Notes: generated by a model from the letters alone, not told the origin. Numbered from the stretch's first letter, positions 32,940-46,189 are shown. The stretch is DNA of 64,000 nt from Dictyophora rubrovolvata (GCA_029959195.1 CP114125.1:1178001-1242000), one strand, 5' to 3'. Numbers and translations: made by a program.

Positions 32940-33648
32940 GTCAACGCCCCCTTATATTCATGGAGTCTGAGCAATGCAAGCTATCCACAGCCCCCCATCC
33001 ATGCGCTTTCCGTCGATAAGGCTCCCAAACATCACTTTGGCAATCGGCGAAGACTTTTGTTTGACAATGCTATGCAATTACATGACAATTTTTCCGTAAA
33101 CCGTTTATTTCGAGCGCTAAGCAATCTTCTCTTTTACCTAACTTCACAGACCGTCACTTGACAACTACTGATATGTGGGTGGGCTGGCAAAACACGCTGA
33201 ACCCATGAGGTTCCAGCGTGAATCAGTGACTGCAATCCACCATGTGTGCTGCGCGCGCAAAACCCTTCCGATAATTAAACCCAGATATATGAATACAATT
33301 CAACACTGAACTCAAAATTACCAAAAGGTAATCATCTATCTATATAGTGTCTCTTCAGGGAATTCATGACACGTCCATCCAGCGTCTGGAAACCATAGCC
33401 AAGTAAACCGGCTCAGTAGGCGAATTTCTTTTAGAGACGGATGGCGTCGTTCACGTGGTTCATTTCGACGTCCGATTGGACATTCGACATTTTCTTTTGA
33501 AAACCCTTTGTCTATATCTGAGCATGAAGAGTAGACGTCCGAGACGTGATAGACCTGAAGATAGTGTAAGGACGTCGAAATAGGGCGCCATAAACCCTAT
33601 TTTTTTTAGTAACATGGGTAAGTATGTATTTGATTATGAACCTAGCTC

Positions 33649-34854
33649 TTAATTACTCACGGATATAGCGGAAGACCGGTCTTCGCGATAACCGCGAACG
33701 AACCGAATAGTCAAGAAATGAATATGAGGGAAAGCCGCTGATAAAGCAGGCAAAATGTCTGGTCGCAAGGCAGTAGAACATTCGAGAGATATCTTCCGGA
33801 CACGTACGGTTGGGGGTTGGTCAAACATCAAACTCGAGGGGAGGACGGGATCTAGTGGACACCATTTGAAACGAATTGACGAGACGGGGCGACCACTGCT
33901 GACCACACGGACAAGGCTGGCAGTTCCGGCTACGTTCGTAAGCCCGGAAGGAGTGTGCTCTCCCAAATAGGGTAGAGCTTCGTCCATCCACCCGAGTATA
34001 GCCAGTGTGGTTAGTCTTCCGCAGGAGTCGAGAAGCTCGTATAGAGCCTCTGCTTTATCGTTATCCACGGGGGTGATTTTGACATCAGTGATTGTCAGAT
34101 GTTTGAGAATGTGTGATGAAGAGCGACATATTAAAGCTGATATGGGGACTATACATTCCATGGAAAACGTCAAAGACGTTAGTGTCGGTAGGGAGCGGGA
34201 TAGGAGCTGCCGAAACAGTTTTGGTGCAATAATTGAACGGCGGGGGTCATATTCATACTTCAGGTCTTTTAAACGCGTCGCAATTTGTGCTCTACGAATT
34301 GTCGAAAGACCGATGTCCATTTGACAATTATAGAGTACAATTCTTTCTAGACTTCGTGATGAATAAAAGGTATCTTGGAGTTTACTTGATATGGGGCTGA
34401 AAATGACGGCAATCGTCTGGAGAGAGGGTAAATCGTGTATTAGAGATCCAAGGACGTCGTACGCGGCTGTCCAATGTTTATCGACAACGCAGTATCTAGA
34501 ATCCTGCCATAATTCTGGGTCTTCGTCCAGCAATGAGTCCAAAAACGACCAACCGCTGATTTCCAGCGTCGTGATATAGCTCTGCAGATGCGGACGTGTC
34601 TTCAGTCCTTCAACGCGTCCAGAAGCCCGTCGATAGAGATCAACGAGGGGCTGAAAAACTTTTTCATAGTCGATTTCCTCCCAGGGATGAGTCGGTAATA
34701 CCATCCCGTCAAATCGCACCGCGCGAAAGAGGAACGGCAGCGTAACTTCCCTGAGTAATTTGTTCGTCGCCGAGAGTGCACACAGGTCGTTTCTTGAGGT
34801 GACATAGTTCTCCACGATGCGTTGACAGATTTTTCGCGAAATAGTAGTAGGCAT
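33649..34854 (-). CDS. F-box/leucine-rich-repeat-like protein
   Basis: An intronless gene of 401 residues from the ATG at 34854 (MPTTISRKICQRIVENYV). The open frame continues 52 codons further upstream, but I saw no better ATG there. The N-terminus fits a degenerate F-box (ICQRIVENY, LCALSATNKLLREVTLPFLF). Irregular leucine-rich segments follow (LQSYITTLEISG, LPSLQTIAVIF, LPTLTSLTFSMECI, HILKHLTITDVKI, LTTLAILG). Such proteins usually act as substrate receptors of SCF ubiquitin ligases; that role is family knowledge. The gene is intact, unlike the F-box pseudogene at 26.6 kb. It is divergent from the aspartic protease gene, with 417 bases between start codons. Confidence 0.75.
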   Translation of the reverse strand: MPTTISRKICQRIVENYVTSRNDLCALSATNKLLREVTLPFLFRAVRFDGMVLPTHPWEEIDYEKVFQPLVDLYRRASGRVEGLKTRPHLQSYITTLEISGWSFLDSLLDEDPELWQDSRYCVVDKHWTAAYDVLGSLIHDLPSLQTIAVIFSPISSKLQDTFYSSRSLERIVLYNCQMDIGLSTIRRAQIATRLKDLKYEYDPRRSIIAPKLFRQLLSRSLPTLTSLTFSMECIVPISALICRSSSHILKHLTITDVKITPVDNDKAEALYELLDSCGRLTTLAILGWMDEALPYLGEHTPSGLTNVAGTASLVRVVSSGRPVSSIRFKWCPLDPVLPSSLMFDQPPTVRVRKISLECSTALRPDILPALSAAFPHIHFLTIRFVRGYREDRSSAISVSN

Positions 34855-35271
34855 TATTGGTGAGGGGAATGATAATGGTAATACTGATAATAATAATGCC
34901 AGTGTATTTTGTGCAACGTTCACATCAATTTTTCCGCCCTCGCTTGTGGTGAATGAATTGTCTAATCGTGATCGGCTTGTTATAGACCCAGCGCCCAGAG
35001 CCCGAGACAAAGCTTTGAATAAAACTCACGTTTGAAAATTGAAACAAAATTGATTGACGTTATGAATTGGCCAACTACCAGCTACGTCGTTCCGCATCAT
35101 GAAAGTCGCGTAGGCGCCATTGTACTGTGGGATGTGTGGAATAACACTTTTACATGCATGCATCACGGTCAGACGAGGCCGTACACACGCAGGTCGCCGG
35201 ATGCGATGCAAAGGGGGCTATTCAACGCCGAGCTCCTCACCTTCTTCTCCAATCCTACCCACTTTTTAATA

Positions 35272-37252
35272 ATGTTATCAATTTTTGCTTTTATTCTACT
35301 TCTCAATACTGTCTTGGCATTGCCTTCACCACGTCCTTTTCCAGTAACAGAATCTTTGGTTTCAGTATCCAATACTGGCCGTATCAATGCAACCCGGGCC
35401 GGCCAAGCAAATGAGGTGAGAGGCAGAGAGGCAGCATTGTATAAACATCTTCATGCGTATTAAAATTGAATAAAAATAGGCTGATCATGCTCGTGATCTT
35501 TTTCAAAGGACACAACCAAAGGCAAACCAGGCTCGAGGCAACCTGAAGGCTAGACAATTAAAGATCATAGAAGACACTTTCTCCACCCCCATCACCTGTG
35601 ATCAAGTAAAGTTATTTTTTTTCGTTTCTATTGGCTTTTTAACTCGAATAAATACGTACCGTTCCACCAAGATTTTGTGCACTGCTGTGGTTGGCATCGG
35701 TACCCCCCCTAAGATGTATACCCTTCAGGTAGATACGTAAATATTCCACAATCTTTACATTATTGAGAAGCTATTAACGCTACCTTGCTACTACAGTGGT
35801 TCATCCAACACCTGGGTAGGAGCCAACCAACCCTTCGTTTCAACTTCATCCACAATTGTAACTGGCCAAAACGTGTCAGTTACATACGGTACTGGCCAGT
35901 TCGTGAGTATTGCCTTCTCTTTATCGAGCATATCTTCTGATTCTGTAAAGTCCGGAATTCAAGGTATTTATGTCCCGTCACCTAGGTTCTACAATTAGCA
36001 ATACCCTCTTCAAGTTACTGATACACTTACCCTGTCACCGAACCTTGTCATCAAAGCACAAGGCATTGGCGTTGCGAATCAGAGTCAAGGTTTTCAAGAA
36101 GGTAAGCCCTGCCGGTTTTTCTCAATACCTGAAAACATTGGATGCGTTAATCGAAGGTATCGACGGAATCCTTGGTATTGGTTCGTAACCAGTAAAAAGC
36201 TTACATCTGAACATCCACCGAACAGTATATAGGACCTACTGATCTCACTCAAGGCACTTTGAGTCCGAATATAAATGATACGATTCCCACTGTGGTTGAC
36301 GTAAGTTTTCAGATAATCCCAAGTTTATCGGAAGTTAATATTACCGCGCAGAGTCTTCATAAACAAGGTCTCAATTATAATCTTATCAAACCGCTGAGGT
36401 CAAATAACGCGGAGTTTCTATAGGTATTATTAAGTCTAGCACAGTTTCCATTCAGTCCCAACCACTTGGCCCGTCTGATTCTGCTACCGGCGAACTCATT
36501 TTTGGCGGCACTGATTCAAGTACACTTACGTCTGAGGTTGTGTTTTTCCCCGTCACTACGTCAAAAGTTGGGGATGCAAATCAATTCTGGGCGTTAAATG
36601 TAGACATGTCGTGCGTAGTTTAGAACGAATTTGGCTCTTTCAGCATCAACGTTCTGAATAGGTACGGCACGACCAAACTCGTGTCAAACGGGGTTGCTCT
36701 CGTGGGTAAGTAAGGCTTGTATTTGTTATTCTGAGAGTTTGATGTGATGTTTCTGAAGATGTGGGATCGGCCCAGCTTCAACTAGCTGATGATGTTTTTG
36801 ATAATTATCGGAAAGCAACGGGAGCTGTAGATGATGTGGCCACCGGGCGGCTGACGATCACACTTGCTCAGTTCGAAGCCCTCCAACCTCTCAATTTCAC
36901 ATTCTTGCAGGTGGGTATTACATTTTTTTTGATTGTATCTAATCATTCAGCTGGATCATCGCCCAAAGAATACGTACTCTTTGTCACCGAATGCGCAAAT
37001 ACTGCCACGTAAAGTTAGTGATGACCCAGACGTAATTACATTGGTCGCAGCGCTAAGCCCCCTGGGGTCCAGCGACCAAGGCTTCGGTGTCACTCTAGGT
37101 ACCACTTTCATGTGCGACAACATAATGATTTATACTACTTAGATTTATTAATGAGCGTTCTTTTTAGGCAGTACATCTTTACCGCTTACGACAGCGACAA
37201 TAATGAGGTTGGAATGGCTACTACCCAATTTACAAATGCTGCTGTTAATTGA
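35272..37252 (+). CDS. Secreted pepsin-like aspartic protease (family A1)
   Basis: Fourteen exons with GT-AG introns give 425 residues in one frame: 35272-35415, 35480-35605, 35672-35736, 35797-35902, 35951-35963, 36015-36101, 36157-36180, 36233-36300, 36352-36367, 36424-36610, 36662-36705, 36759-36910, 36951-37111, 37168-37252. A signal peptide (MLSIFAFILLLNTVLA) and a propeptide come first. The first catalytic motif VDTGSSNTWVG (Asp about 111) is split by an intron. The flap sequence VTYGTGQF follows, then GIDGILGIG. The second catalytic motif reads LVDVGSAQLQL (Asp about 294): the Asp is present but the usual DTG/DSG is DVG. The C-terminus QYIFTAYDSDNNEVGMA matches the family end. Secretion and acid proteolysis are expected from the family. 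Three exons are only 13, 16 and 24 bases. Confidence 0.88.
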
Positions 37253-38100
37253 CGTCGCAACTACTAAATCGTCATTTTTGATGTAAAAACGCTTATCGGA
37301 ACGTAATATATTTATTTATTTTTGTACGGAGGGTGGTCTTGTATCGACTGTATGGAATTGGAGCGGTAAATGGTGGGGGGTCACATTATTTTCGGTTTGG
37401 CACGGTTGGTTGTATCAACCAAACAGTTTGTTAGAGACGTTCCCACCTTTGACGGGGCTCCCGCGGCGGTCCTGCCGACGAACCTTTGGCGGAGGCGAGA
37501 ATGTTGCAGTCACTATTATTTTCAGCCCTGTATTAGTTAGTCATTGTGACGATGGAAATGCGCTCTTGCGAAAGCTCCAGTTCCGAGCGAACTGATAAGA
37601 ACTTCGGGTACTTTCACAAAGCTCGCTAGGTCTTCTGCTCTTGTGAGTTTTTTCGCAAGTACTTTTCACAAATGAAGCTTTGGGGAAGCATAAGCAAAGT
37701 TCGGCTCGCTTTCAGTGTCATGGCTATAAACGATAACAGGCTATAGCTAATAGCTATAGCTTGAAGCTTCAAATCAGTGTCGAGTCACAAAACGGGGTTT
37801 TATAAAGTTCACTTTTTTGTTCTAGTTTTGTCGATGACGTGTAATGGTGTTTAACCGAATGGATACAAATCGACTGGACATGACACTACCGGTTCGGTCA
37901 GGCTTCAATACGCCAAGATGCAAGTGCCAAGTCATGATTTTACGATTCAATTTACGTGTTCAACACGTACATATGCTAGATACCCTGAAAATGATATATA
38001 CATATATATACAGACTGGATTAAAATGAACTCCTGAGCGTGTATCCCATACATAAACATAGAAAGGAGAGAAAATAGGGAAGATCCAAAAAAAAAGCCCA
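37253..38100. other. Convergent intergenic region
   Basis: Lies between the 3' ends of the aspartic protease and calcineurin genes. It contains an AGCTATAG-rich palindromic cluster at about 37738-37770 and an AT-rich stretch (ATATACATATATATACA) near 37995-38012, but no gene. Confidence 0.5.
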
Positions 38101-40594
38101 CTACGCCAGTGTCTCATCATCATCAATATTCTCAATAATCTCTTCCAGAGTGTTAACCGCATCAGAGACGTCCTTTCTTCGAATACCAGGCGGTGACTTC
38201 GGGCTTCTCTCCGGATCCGAAAGGGGCGTCTTAATATTCATCTTCAATGGTGATAAATCTTTAGGACTCGGATTCGGACTCTGACTCTGACTAGTCAAAG
38301 TCGCCGATAGAATGTCGATACTGGCTAATGCGGACAGACGTCTTTTCTCGGTATCTGTGGGTGTGACAGGGCCATGAGTGTCAGCAGAGGATTGAGAAGG
38401 TGTCGAGGCAGTTTCAAGTTCGTCATCCGTTGTTGAATCTACTTCCATTATTGAGGTAGTTACTTGATCGTCGATTGGATCTATTTCCATAGGATGTGGG
38501 CGTGGCGCTGGGGGTAATCGTTCGTTTTCAATATCCGATTTTCGACTACGAGGGTTTTTTTTTTTTAAAAAAAAAAGGCAGAATGAAAGTTAAACAGTTG
38601 TGTGACGTACGCTTCTTCGAAAGTGGTTATTGCATTCCGAATGCCTTCTGCACCACTGGCTAGAGTCCCATACGGCAATTTCGTCATACCAGCAAGACTT
38701 TTCAATTCCGAGACTTTTTCTGATTCCTCCCTATGGTATTAACCAATTATTTTTTGTTAGCAAAAAAAACAAACTAAGGATGAAACGACCAACCGAAGCA
38801 AGGAGAATACTCTGGCCATTCGGCCTATTACCCGTATCTTGTTTTTAATGACATGCCTTCTGTCGGCCACATCTCCGTTCATAGAGTTGGGAGAGTCTAA
38901 TACTGATGTTAGGGTATCTTCAGCTTCGACTTCGACAGCAGGGGTAGTCAAGTTCCCTTCCAATTCCTCTCTGGTACAACAATTAAGCACGGCGACAAGC
39001 ATTTCCGTGACTAAATTACCACTTTAAACCACATCCAAGAAGAGAAAAAGTCATAGGCATACTTTTCAAACCAAGGAAAGGTAAACTCCAAGTAAAAACA
39101 TCCATAAACTCGGGTAACCAATAAGGATGCGGTGAATGATTGAACTGTCGAATGTTCATATAGCCGCCGTCGTATTTAAAAATGGCTGCCTTGTTATTGT
39201 ACGCATCCAAATAATTAGGTGCTGAGAAAACTGTCATAACGGCTGGGAATCCCGTTGTTACTGTTTTACGGTAACATCGATACCCAGCAACTTGAGCTTC
39301 ATGAGCTCGAATGATTGATAATAAATTATTGCGTTCCAAGAATTTGCATGCGGCACGATAGCTGGCAAAATAATTAACGAGAGACTTTTCTTTTGCCTGT
39401 ATAAACTGGACATACGTATAAAAATAGGAGCATCCTCTAGTGTGATTGTCAACAAAAGTTTCGTCTTGGTTCCGTTCTTGTCCAAAAGTCTCGATGGGGT
39501 CTGACCATAAAATATCACACATAAGCCCCTTTGTTGGTGGTTCACGGAAACGATTTAACTGAAATAAATAATGTCAAAGAATAAAACGAAATCTATGTAT
39601 AGAGAAAGTTTTACGTTTCGCAAGTCGTTCAGAGTTTCAAGTTCGGGAGAAAGTCCACCATGAATACACAAAAATTGGCCATTCATTATTGCCGCTAGGG
39701 GCAACGCGCAAAATGACTCAATACAGGCTTCGTAGACATTTAAAGAATATTTATGCACACATTCACGCTTGAATGTGAAATATTCTGTAAGATGTCTGCA
39801 TTCGTGATTTCCGCGGAGAAGAAATATTGAATCCGGAAAGCATATCTTCAATGACCATATATAAAGAACACACTAGTGTTATATGGAGATGAAGAGTTAT
39901 ACTTTACATGATAGAGATTAAACTGCTCACTTCGATGCTGAAATAGCCTCTATCTACATAGTCTCCCAAAAACAAATATCTGGTCTCTGCTGGGTCTCCT
40001 CCAACGTTATTGTCGAACAGTTTCATAAGGTCATACTATAACGAAAATGAGATACGGCGGGCAGACACTGAAAAAGATGATGTTTGCTAACGTATTGGCC
40101 ATGAATGTCTCCGCATACTATGCTCAAGTTCAAAAAGATGCCACGGCAAGTTGGGATTCAGCATACCGGTTAACGGAACATCCAGCTCCAGAACATTCGG
40201 TTCTTTCTTCAAGATGCTTGTGGCGGTTTGAATGATATAAAGGGCTTGAGACTCAGTTACTTTTCCTTCGTTAAAGAAATGTTGCTTTAAGAACGCGATA
40301 TTTGGTTTGGTCCGATCAGAAGGAGAGAAAAATTCTTCTTCTGTGGGCAGACGGGATTCCGGTGGCTTTACCTAGAAAAGACAAAGAAAAGAGGCACGAA
40401 TTAGATCTACCGAGCGCACTTTCTTTGGGGTAATGTCGGTGGCAAAAGAACAATAGACCTACATCCTTGATGAACCGTTCCTTCGTGGAAACGAAGGAAT
40501 CAAGATAGGGCTGCTGCGTGAAATCAGTGTTTACAACAGGTAACGTTTGACTCTCCTTGATCTGAAGTGCAGCATTTTCGAGCTGAGATTGCAT
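38101..40594 (-). CDS. CNA1: Calcineurin catalytic subunit A (Ca2+/calmodulin-dependent Ser/Thr phosphatase, PP2B)
   Basis: Ten exons give 649 residues in one frame: 40463-40594, 40167-40371, 40092-40117, 39931-40035, 39615-39872, 39416-39558, 39063-39361, 38794-39010, 38611-38730, 38101-38545. Metallophosphatase motifs are complete: VCGDIHGQY (about 114-121), GDYVDRG (145-151), LLRGNHE (174-180), and later RAHEAQ and SAPNYLD. The calcineurin-B binding helix region, the calmodulin-binding segment ([20 protein letters not shown]) and the autoinhibitory motif ([19 protein letters not shown]) follow in order. The Ser/Pro/Asp-rich tail is long, as in fungi. The protein is the target of cyclosporin and FK506 complexes and drives Ca2+ signalling to Crz1-type factors (family knowledge). 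The ATG is preceded in frame by a stop four codons upstream. Confidence 0.97.
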
Positions 40595-43500
40595 GGAAGA
40601 GATTTAACGTCGACTCTAATCTTTGTATCTGAGACGGTCTTTTGATGATAGCAGCACGTGTGGTGGCATTTGGGTGCAGTGCTGGGGTGACACAAGCTCG
40701 GTCACGGAGAGTGACAACTCGGGCACGTGGGAATTTCCCAAGTCTATCATGCAGTTCAAAGTTGTTTGCCAAAATGTTTTAATTGCATGTCCTGCATCGC
40801 GGTAATTTATCAAATGCCGATAGAACCATGTTTTGCATCTAGATTTGCCGACTTTCACCACAAATTCTCTCAATATGATTGGCTACACTAGGGTTCCTAG
40901 GGCGATGTCAGTAAATGACTCGTAGCATGGTAGTACCATCGGATGCGGCACTTAGTACATCGACTTGTTTTCTGGCGCATTCCATGCAGGCAGCGACACT
41001 TGCACAGCTCTTTTGCGTTTCCAATCGAAGACATGCAAGTATTAAGGTCTCTTCGCTGTGTTAATGGCGAATTATTTATTTGATTAAGCACAGCCACTCA
41101 TTCAATGGGCAATGCGTAACGGACTGATTACGCTATGCTATAGACCATCACATACATCACACGTGGGTAATGAGTTCTAGTTTGAATACAATTTCAAGTT
41201 GACTACTATGGGCTATACCTCAAGCAGATCGTCTAAAACCTCTGGCGTTATGAATCGGATGCCACGCCTAGTTCAACTATATAGTCTACTGTGGCTGTGC
41301 TCAGAGTATGCCAGCATGGGATGACATTCGAAGATTGCCGTCCAAACCAGCATTTGGGTAACTTTCTATTATGGTGCCTTCAGGCTTCCCGGGCGTCTCC
41401 AAGCAGCGGCGTCGTCACCTGGTTACTCACCACAGCCATGCATGCAAGTTCGGTTCCAAACCCACTGATAGTCCATAGATAGTAAGTTATATGTACGCGT
41501 GATATTTACATATTCAACAGGTAAAATGATATATCCGAGCTCTAACTCCGTATGTCCATTCAATCGAGAAAGTCAGGACTTTTCAGCACGTACGTGCTAG
41601 TTATCCCTGAGGTCAAGACAAGCGGTTGCATAGTCGCCTGAACGATCACGCAAGAGTGCGAAAGGCCGATGGGGTATATTGAAGCAAAACTGATGATGTC
41701 GTCGAGACAGCTCAGCTGACACTCAACCTAATCCATTCCCGAACTTAGCTCCTAAGGGGCTTTTCTCGTGACCAAGCGAGGCCGAGTGAATTATCCGCTA
41801 GAAGGCTCTGCAATTTATCCAATTCTTAAAGACGCGAAGAATACAGCGACTTGTACCACATGAATTGACTTGTGCCGAGCATGTCCCGTCCGATATGGTT
41901 AGGCTATGGACGTCAACCCGTACATACATCAACTATGCAACAGCGAAGACCATGACCCGTCGGCATAACATCTTCAGCACGTGAACTCGAACGTCTCATG
42001 GGGCAAGGAACGGACGCCAACAAAAGTCACGGGAGAGATCATAGGCGATGTTTAGTGATTGATTTTGCAAACCAGGTGATAGGGTGATAATACCCTTTTA
42101 TCATCTTTCTCCACTAGGGTTTAAAATTCGCAGCGAAAGCCCGTTTATCACTTGACATCTCCTTCTTCCGTTCTTCACTCGACCCGCTTTCTTCCCTCGT
42201 GAACTTGTGGAACGGGGGTTCTACGCAAGAGAAGAGGCAGTAACGTTCCCTAGAAGTCTTACTACGAAAGCCAGGGAAGGCGCGAGTTTATTTGAAAAGA
42301 ATCTCGCTGAGTCGCCACGTAATGTCCAGCGCATTTGAATAAACCGTGACTCCAATACAACGCCATGGCACCCTGTAACGCTGTGGCGGTGGGGCCGCAA
42401 TGAATTGAGGAGGAACTATGGCTGAATTGAAAGAAAAATGGGGCTGATCATCGGTACATCGCACGTGAACAGTCTATAACGTTTTCGCCGACAAACTGTA
42501 CGTACGTCTGACCTTTGGAACATATAAAACCCTCCACTGTCCTCGCTGAAAGTGAAGCTTTACGTAGCAGCTCACAAAGCGACCACCTCTGCTTTCTTCC
42601 TTTGCACTTCTTTCTATCCTTTTCTCGTTTAGACCAACGTTGGATCGTATCGTCCCGTATCGACAGCACACCGAGATAAAGATTACCACATGAATAGAAC
42701 GCTCATCATCGATGGACCCTCGCGAGCTAGAAAGAGAGATTGCCTGTTACGAATGCGTATACTTTGTGAAGTCATGGAAGGACTAAATTCGACGAGAGCT
42801 TCCCACACCGCTGTTGCCCTTCGCTGTCAATCGCTAATGGTCGTTACATGTCAATTTCCCGATTCCTTCCCGAAATTCTAGCACCACGCAATTCAAGCAA
42901 TATGAGGAACCCGAGAATGGATCTAATGGCGCTTAGATCTGGAGTACGGACCAGTGGTTATGGTTTAACATATCGTTCGATGGGAGTTGTTGAGCGGCAC
43001 TACATTATAGGACCTAACCGATTATTGCTTGTCAACATATAGTGAGTTCAACATATTTATTATGAACTGATATATTGTTGTGCCTCTCCACCTTGATCGG
43101 GCGTGCGACTATTGGTCTCTCCAGGTCTGTTCCTTGCTCCTTATCATATCTATCTTCTTCGAATTCCCTTCGGCTTTCGCCTTACACTCTGTCTTCTCGA
43201 TATACATCAGTCTCCAAGAAACCATGCTATATCCGTGCCCGTCGTCGCTTATCGACAGGTTTAGCCATAGAACCAACATAGAACCCGCCACCAGACAATC
43301 GGACCATCTTCACACCCACCTTGTCGATTAGAATCGATATCAATCTTCCTTTTTTTTTATAAATCCCCATTCCGCCAACACCTTCGAAAACTCAACATCG
43401 ATTCTTCTTTTTGACGTGTAGTAGAGATCCTACAACTCGGCTCGACAGACAGGGCTGTTCCATATTCTATCTTTCCAACAAGCGCACGTAACGTCCGAAC

Positions 43501-46189
43501 TGGTCTCGGCGAGTCATTTTTTTCATCTACATACTAGAGGACCTCGAACACCTCTTGGCGTTATTACATCATACGGATGGATTCCGTTGTTCGTTGGCTA
43601 CACGGAGTCTTTATACCAGTCGTCCCTCCCCAGCCGGTGATCAATGATAAAAAAAAATCAAAATAAACCAGTTGTAAGAGACGACCAGAACCAAATTAAA
43701 CACGCAAGTGTTGCTTTTCCGGACCGGGTAAGTTTATACAGCATATGTATATTGTATATGATATATGATTACTTGTACAGATCATCAGCCTTCAAAGGAA
43801 GCGCGCGCGCACACCTAAGCTAGGCTGCTGCATGCATGAGCTTCCTATTGTTAATTTCTCATGCGGCCTTCCTACGTATGGGTTCGTCATGTTATGTGGC
43901 CTACACTGTGATTGCATTAAAGGGAATTGAGCTAAGCTCATATTGGTCATTCAGCTTCAGCTGCTATTGTTCTCAAAAATAGAAAGCAAGAACGAACAAG
44001 AACAAACAAATCTGGCTATTTTTACGGTGCCGGGTAGTACGGTACTTACCACACGTAAGACGAAGCTTTTTTAGTACCGTTCGGGCAACTTTTCTCCCCG
44101 ACGATCTACTGCTTAAATTATTTATCCTGCGCGCAATTGGACGTTATTTGGACAAAACCTTCCCGCGCTATCAACTCTCTTTTAGCTCCGACCCCATTTG
44201 GTTCAATCGTTGTGCTTGTCTTGACTCCACCTCGGTTTTCTTTTCAGGTTTTAACGCATGTTCTCGAGTTCTTGAAATCTCTCCCCCTTTCCCCGTATCC
44301 CCCGATCAGCGTTATTACCCTGATTGACATACTAGGTTATTGCTCGAATATTGCATATTTTTAAAAAAAAAAACGCATGCCCTTTTTGTCTCATCTCGGT
44401 GGATCATAATCTATGGTTCATAATCTATGGTTCATATTCTCCCGGTTCCGATTTATTACGATGAACATTCTTTTTCGTCCTTGCTACATTCAACCGCGCC
44501 CACGAGTTTTTAATGCGAAGAAAAGAGAAAACTTGTTCAGCAATACAAATCACAGCAAGTAAACGCAGGTAAACGCTGATGGGACGGGACATGGATCATC
44601 CTCGGCTGATAGGAGACCTCTTCTTTTTTCCCTCCCTTGAGAACCCTGTACGGCATCCGGAACAAAGGGTCATCTCTGAGAACTTGAAACCCCAGCCATT
44701 TTTTCATTTTTAGCATCAATGTATGTGCATGTAATCTAAAGCAATTTCTATTCGGACAATTTACGTTACGTTCTCGAATTTCGAAGGTGTATTGTATACT
44801 TCTCCACTCGCCTATTAACATCTAATATACTGTCGTAAATTCCACTGATACATATGTTATGTGCAGCGCATTGCATTGCAACATCGAAATTGATCATGAA
44901 TCGAAATGGCTGTTGTCTCGACTACAGAAACTCAGCTTGATCGTAATCAGCCTCGGCGATCTGGTCGCGATGAGGCCGGACCTGCGGGTAATCGTCGCGT
45001 GCACTGAAGAGAAAAAATTTACTTTATAAAATTAGCACACAGTTATGTATGCATGCATGTCCCTCCCAAGTAGATTCGTATTGTGGGGCCCCAGATCTTT
45101 TTAAATAAGCACGGCGAACCCTCGGATGTTGAGCGACCCTGCACGGCAGCTAAATATATACAGTAGGATGGTGGTTGATATGGAAGTCTGTTAGGGACAT
45201 TTTTTTATTGTGTGCCGTATGTCCGGGTCTGTAGCTCCGGCTTAAGGGCTTATGTACTTAGATAAAAAGCGGACTTGACGTTTTATTAAAAGCATGTACC
45301 CTCGAGGGTAAGTTTGAAAGTGTCCGTGTTTGGGGTACATAATGGAAATCAGGGATATTATACATAGATATATGGTGGTGGGTTAATAAGATTAATGAAG
45401 TAGTAAACAAACGAGTGTATGTTATTTGGAATTAGAAGTGATATTACTATCATAATAAAGTGGAAACAAATGCTTCTTGACTTTATTCCTACACGCGATT
45501 AGATAACGAGCTGAAGTGAAAAAAGAAGTGACGACAGAGGTAATTTTTAGCTAACAATGAGCTATTCACAAGCGGTAGAAGAAAGAACAAAAAAAAGATG
45601 GGAGCGAAATCGTGAGAAACAGAAGAGAAAGAGAATGAAGAAGAAAAAAGAAGGGAAATTGATACAAGCATACATTGGATTAAGATTGATGAAGAATCCT
45701 CCCGGGAAGAAATTAAGAAAATAAGCATGAGGGAAAGGGCATTCCATGTAGAAGAAGAAACAAAATAGAATCACTGAGATACGTGCGACGAGACTCAATC
45801 GTAAGATTCATTGGTAAGAAAAGAAAAATTTCCCAAAATAAAGATATGGAATTTACCCGCGGACTGAAGCGAAATCTTGTATTTCTCGGTTGTCCTCGAG
45901 ATCCCGAAGGTGGATACGTGGGGGAAAAAATGGCAGAAGGCAGGGTGAAATGAAGCGAAAGCAATGATGCTGCAGTTCGCTTCAACGAATGAAAAGACGT
46001 AAGGAAACTCCATGAATGAATGAATATGAAGTGAAGGCAATGACGATGATGAAGATGACAGCGAGAGAGCAAATAGAGCGGGCAACAGAAAAAAAAAATA
46101 AGACGGAAAATGGAGGAGGTCGTATTTGCTGTACGATTTCAGTAGCCTCGAAATCATACTTTTTTTCAAAATCGCATGATTAGAATTCA
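40595..46189. other. Long non-coding region between calcineurin A and bHLH genes
   Basis: About 5.6 kb with no supported gene. It should hold the calcineurin promoter at its left end and the bHLH 3' flank at its right end. A GCGCGCGCGCACAC microsatellite lies at about 43800. Pyrimidine-rich stretches near 43300-43400 and 44200-44330 resemble gene 5' flanks. The ORFs present are short and lack protein character. Confidence 0.45.

Noticed and set aside
43795-43815. GCGCGCGCGCACAC tract, considered as a Z-DNA or regulatory element
   Set aside because: It is a short microsatellite with nothing around it to support a function.
45489-46180. Minus-strand ORFs rich in Phe, Ser and Leu downstream of the bHLH gene
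   Set aside because: They arise from T-rich sequence in the bHLH 3' flank. They look membrane-like only because of that base bias.
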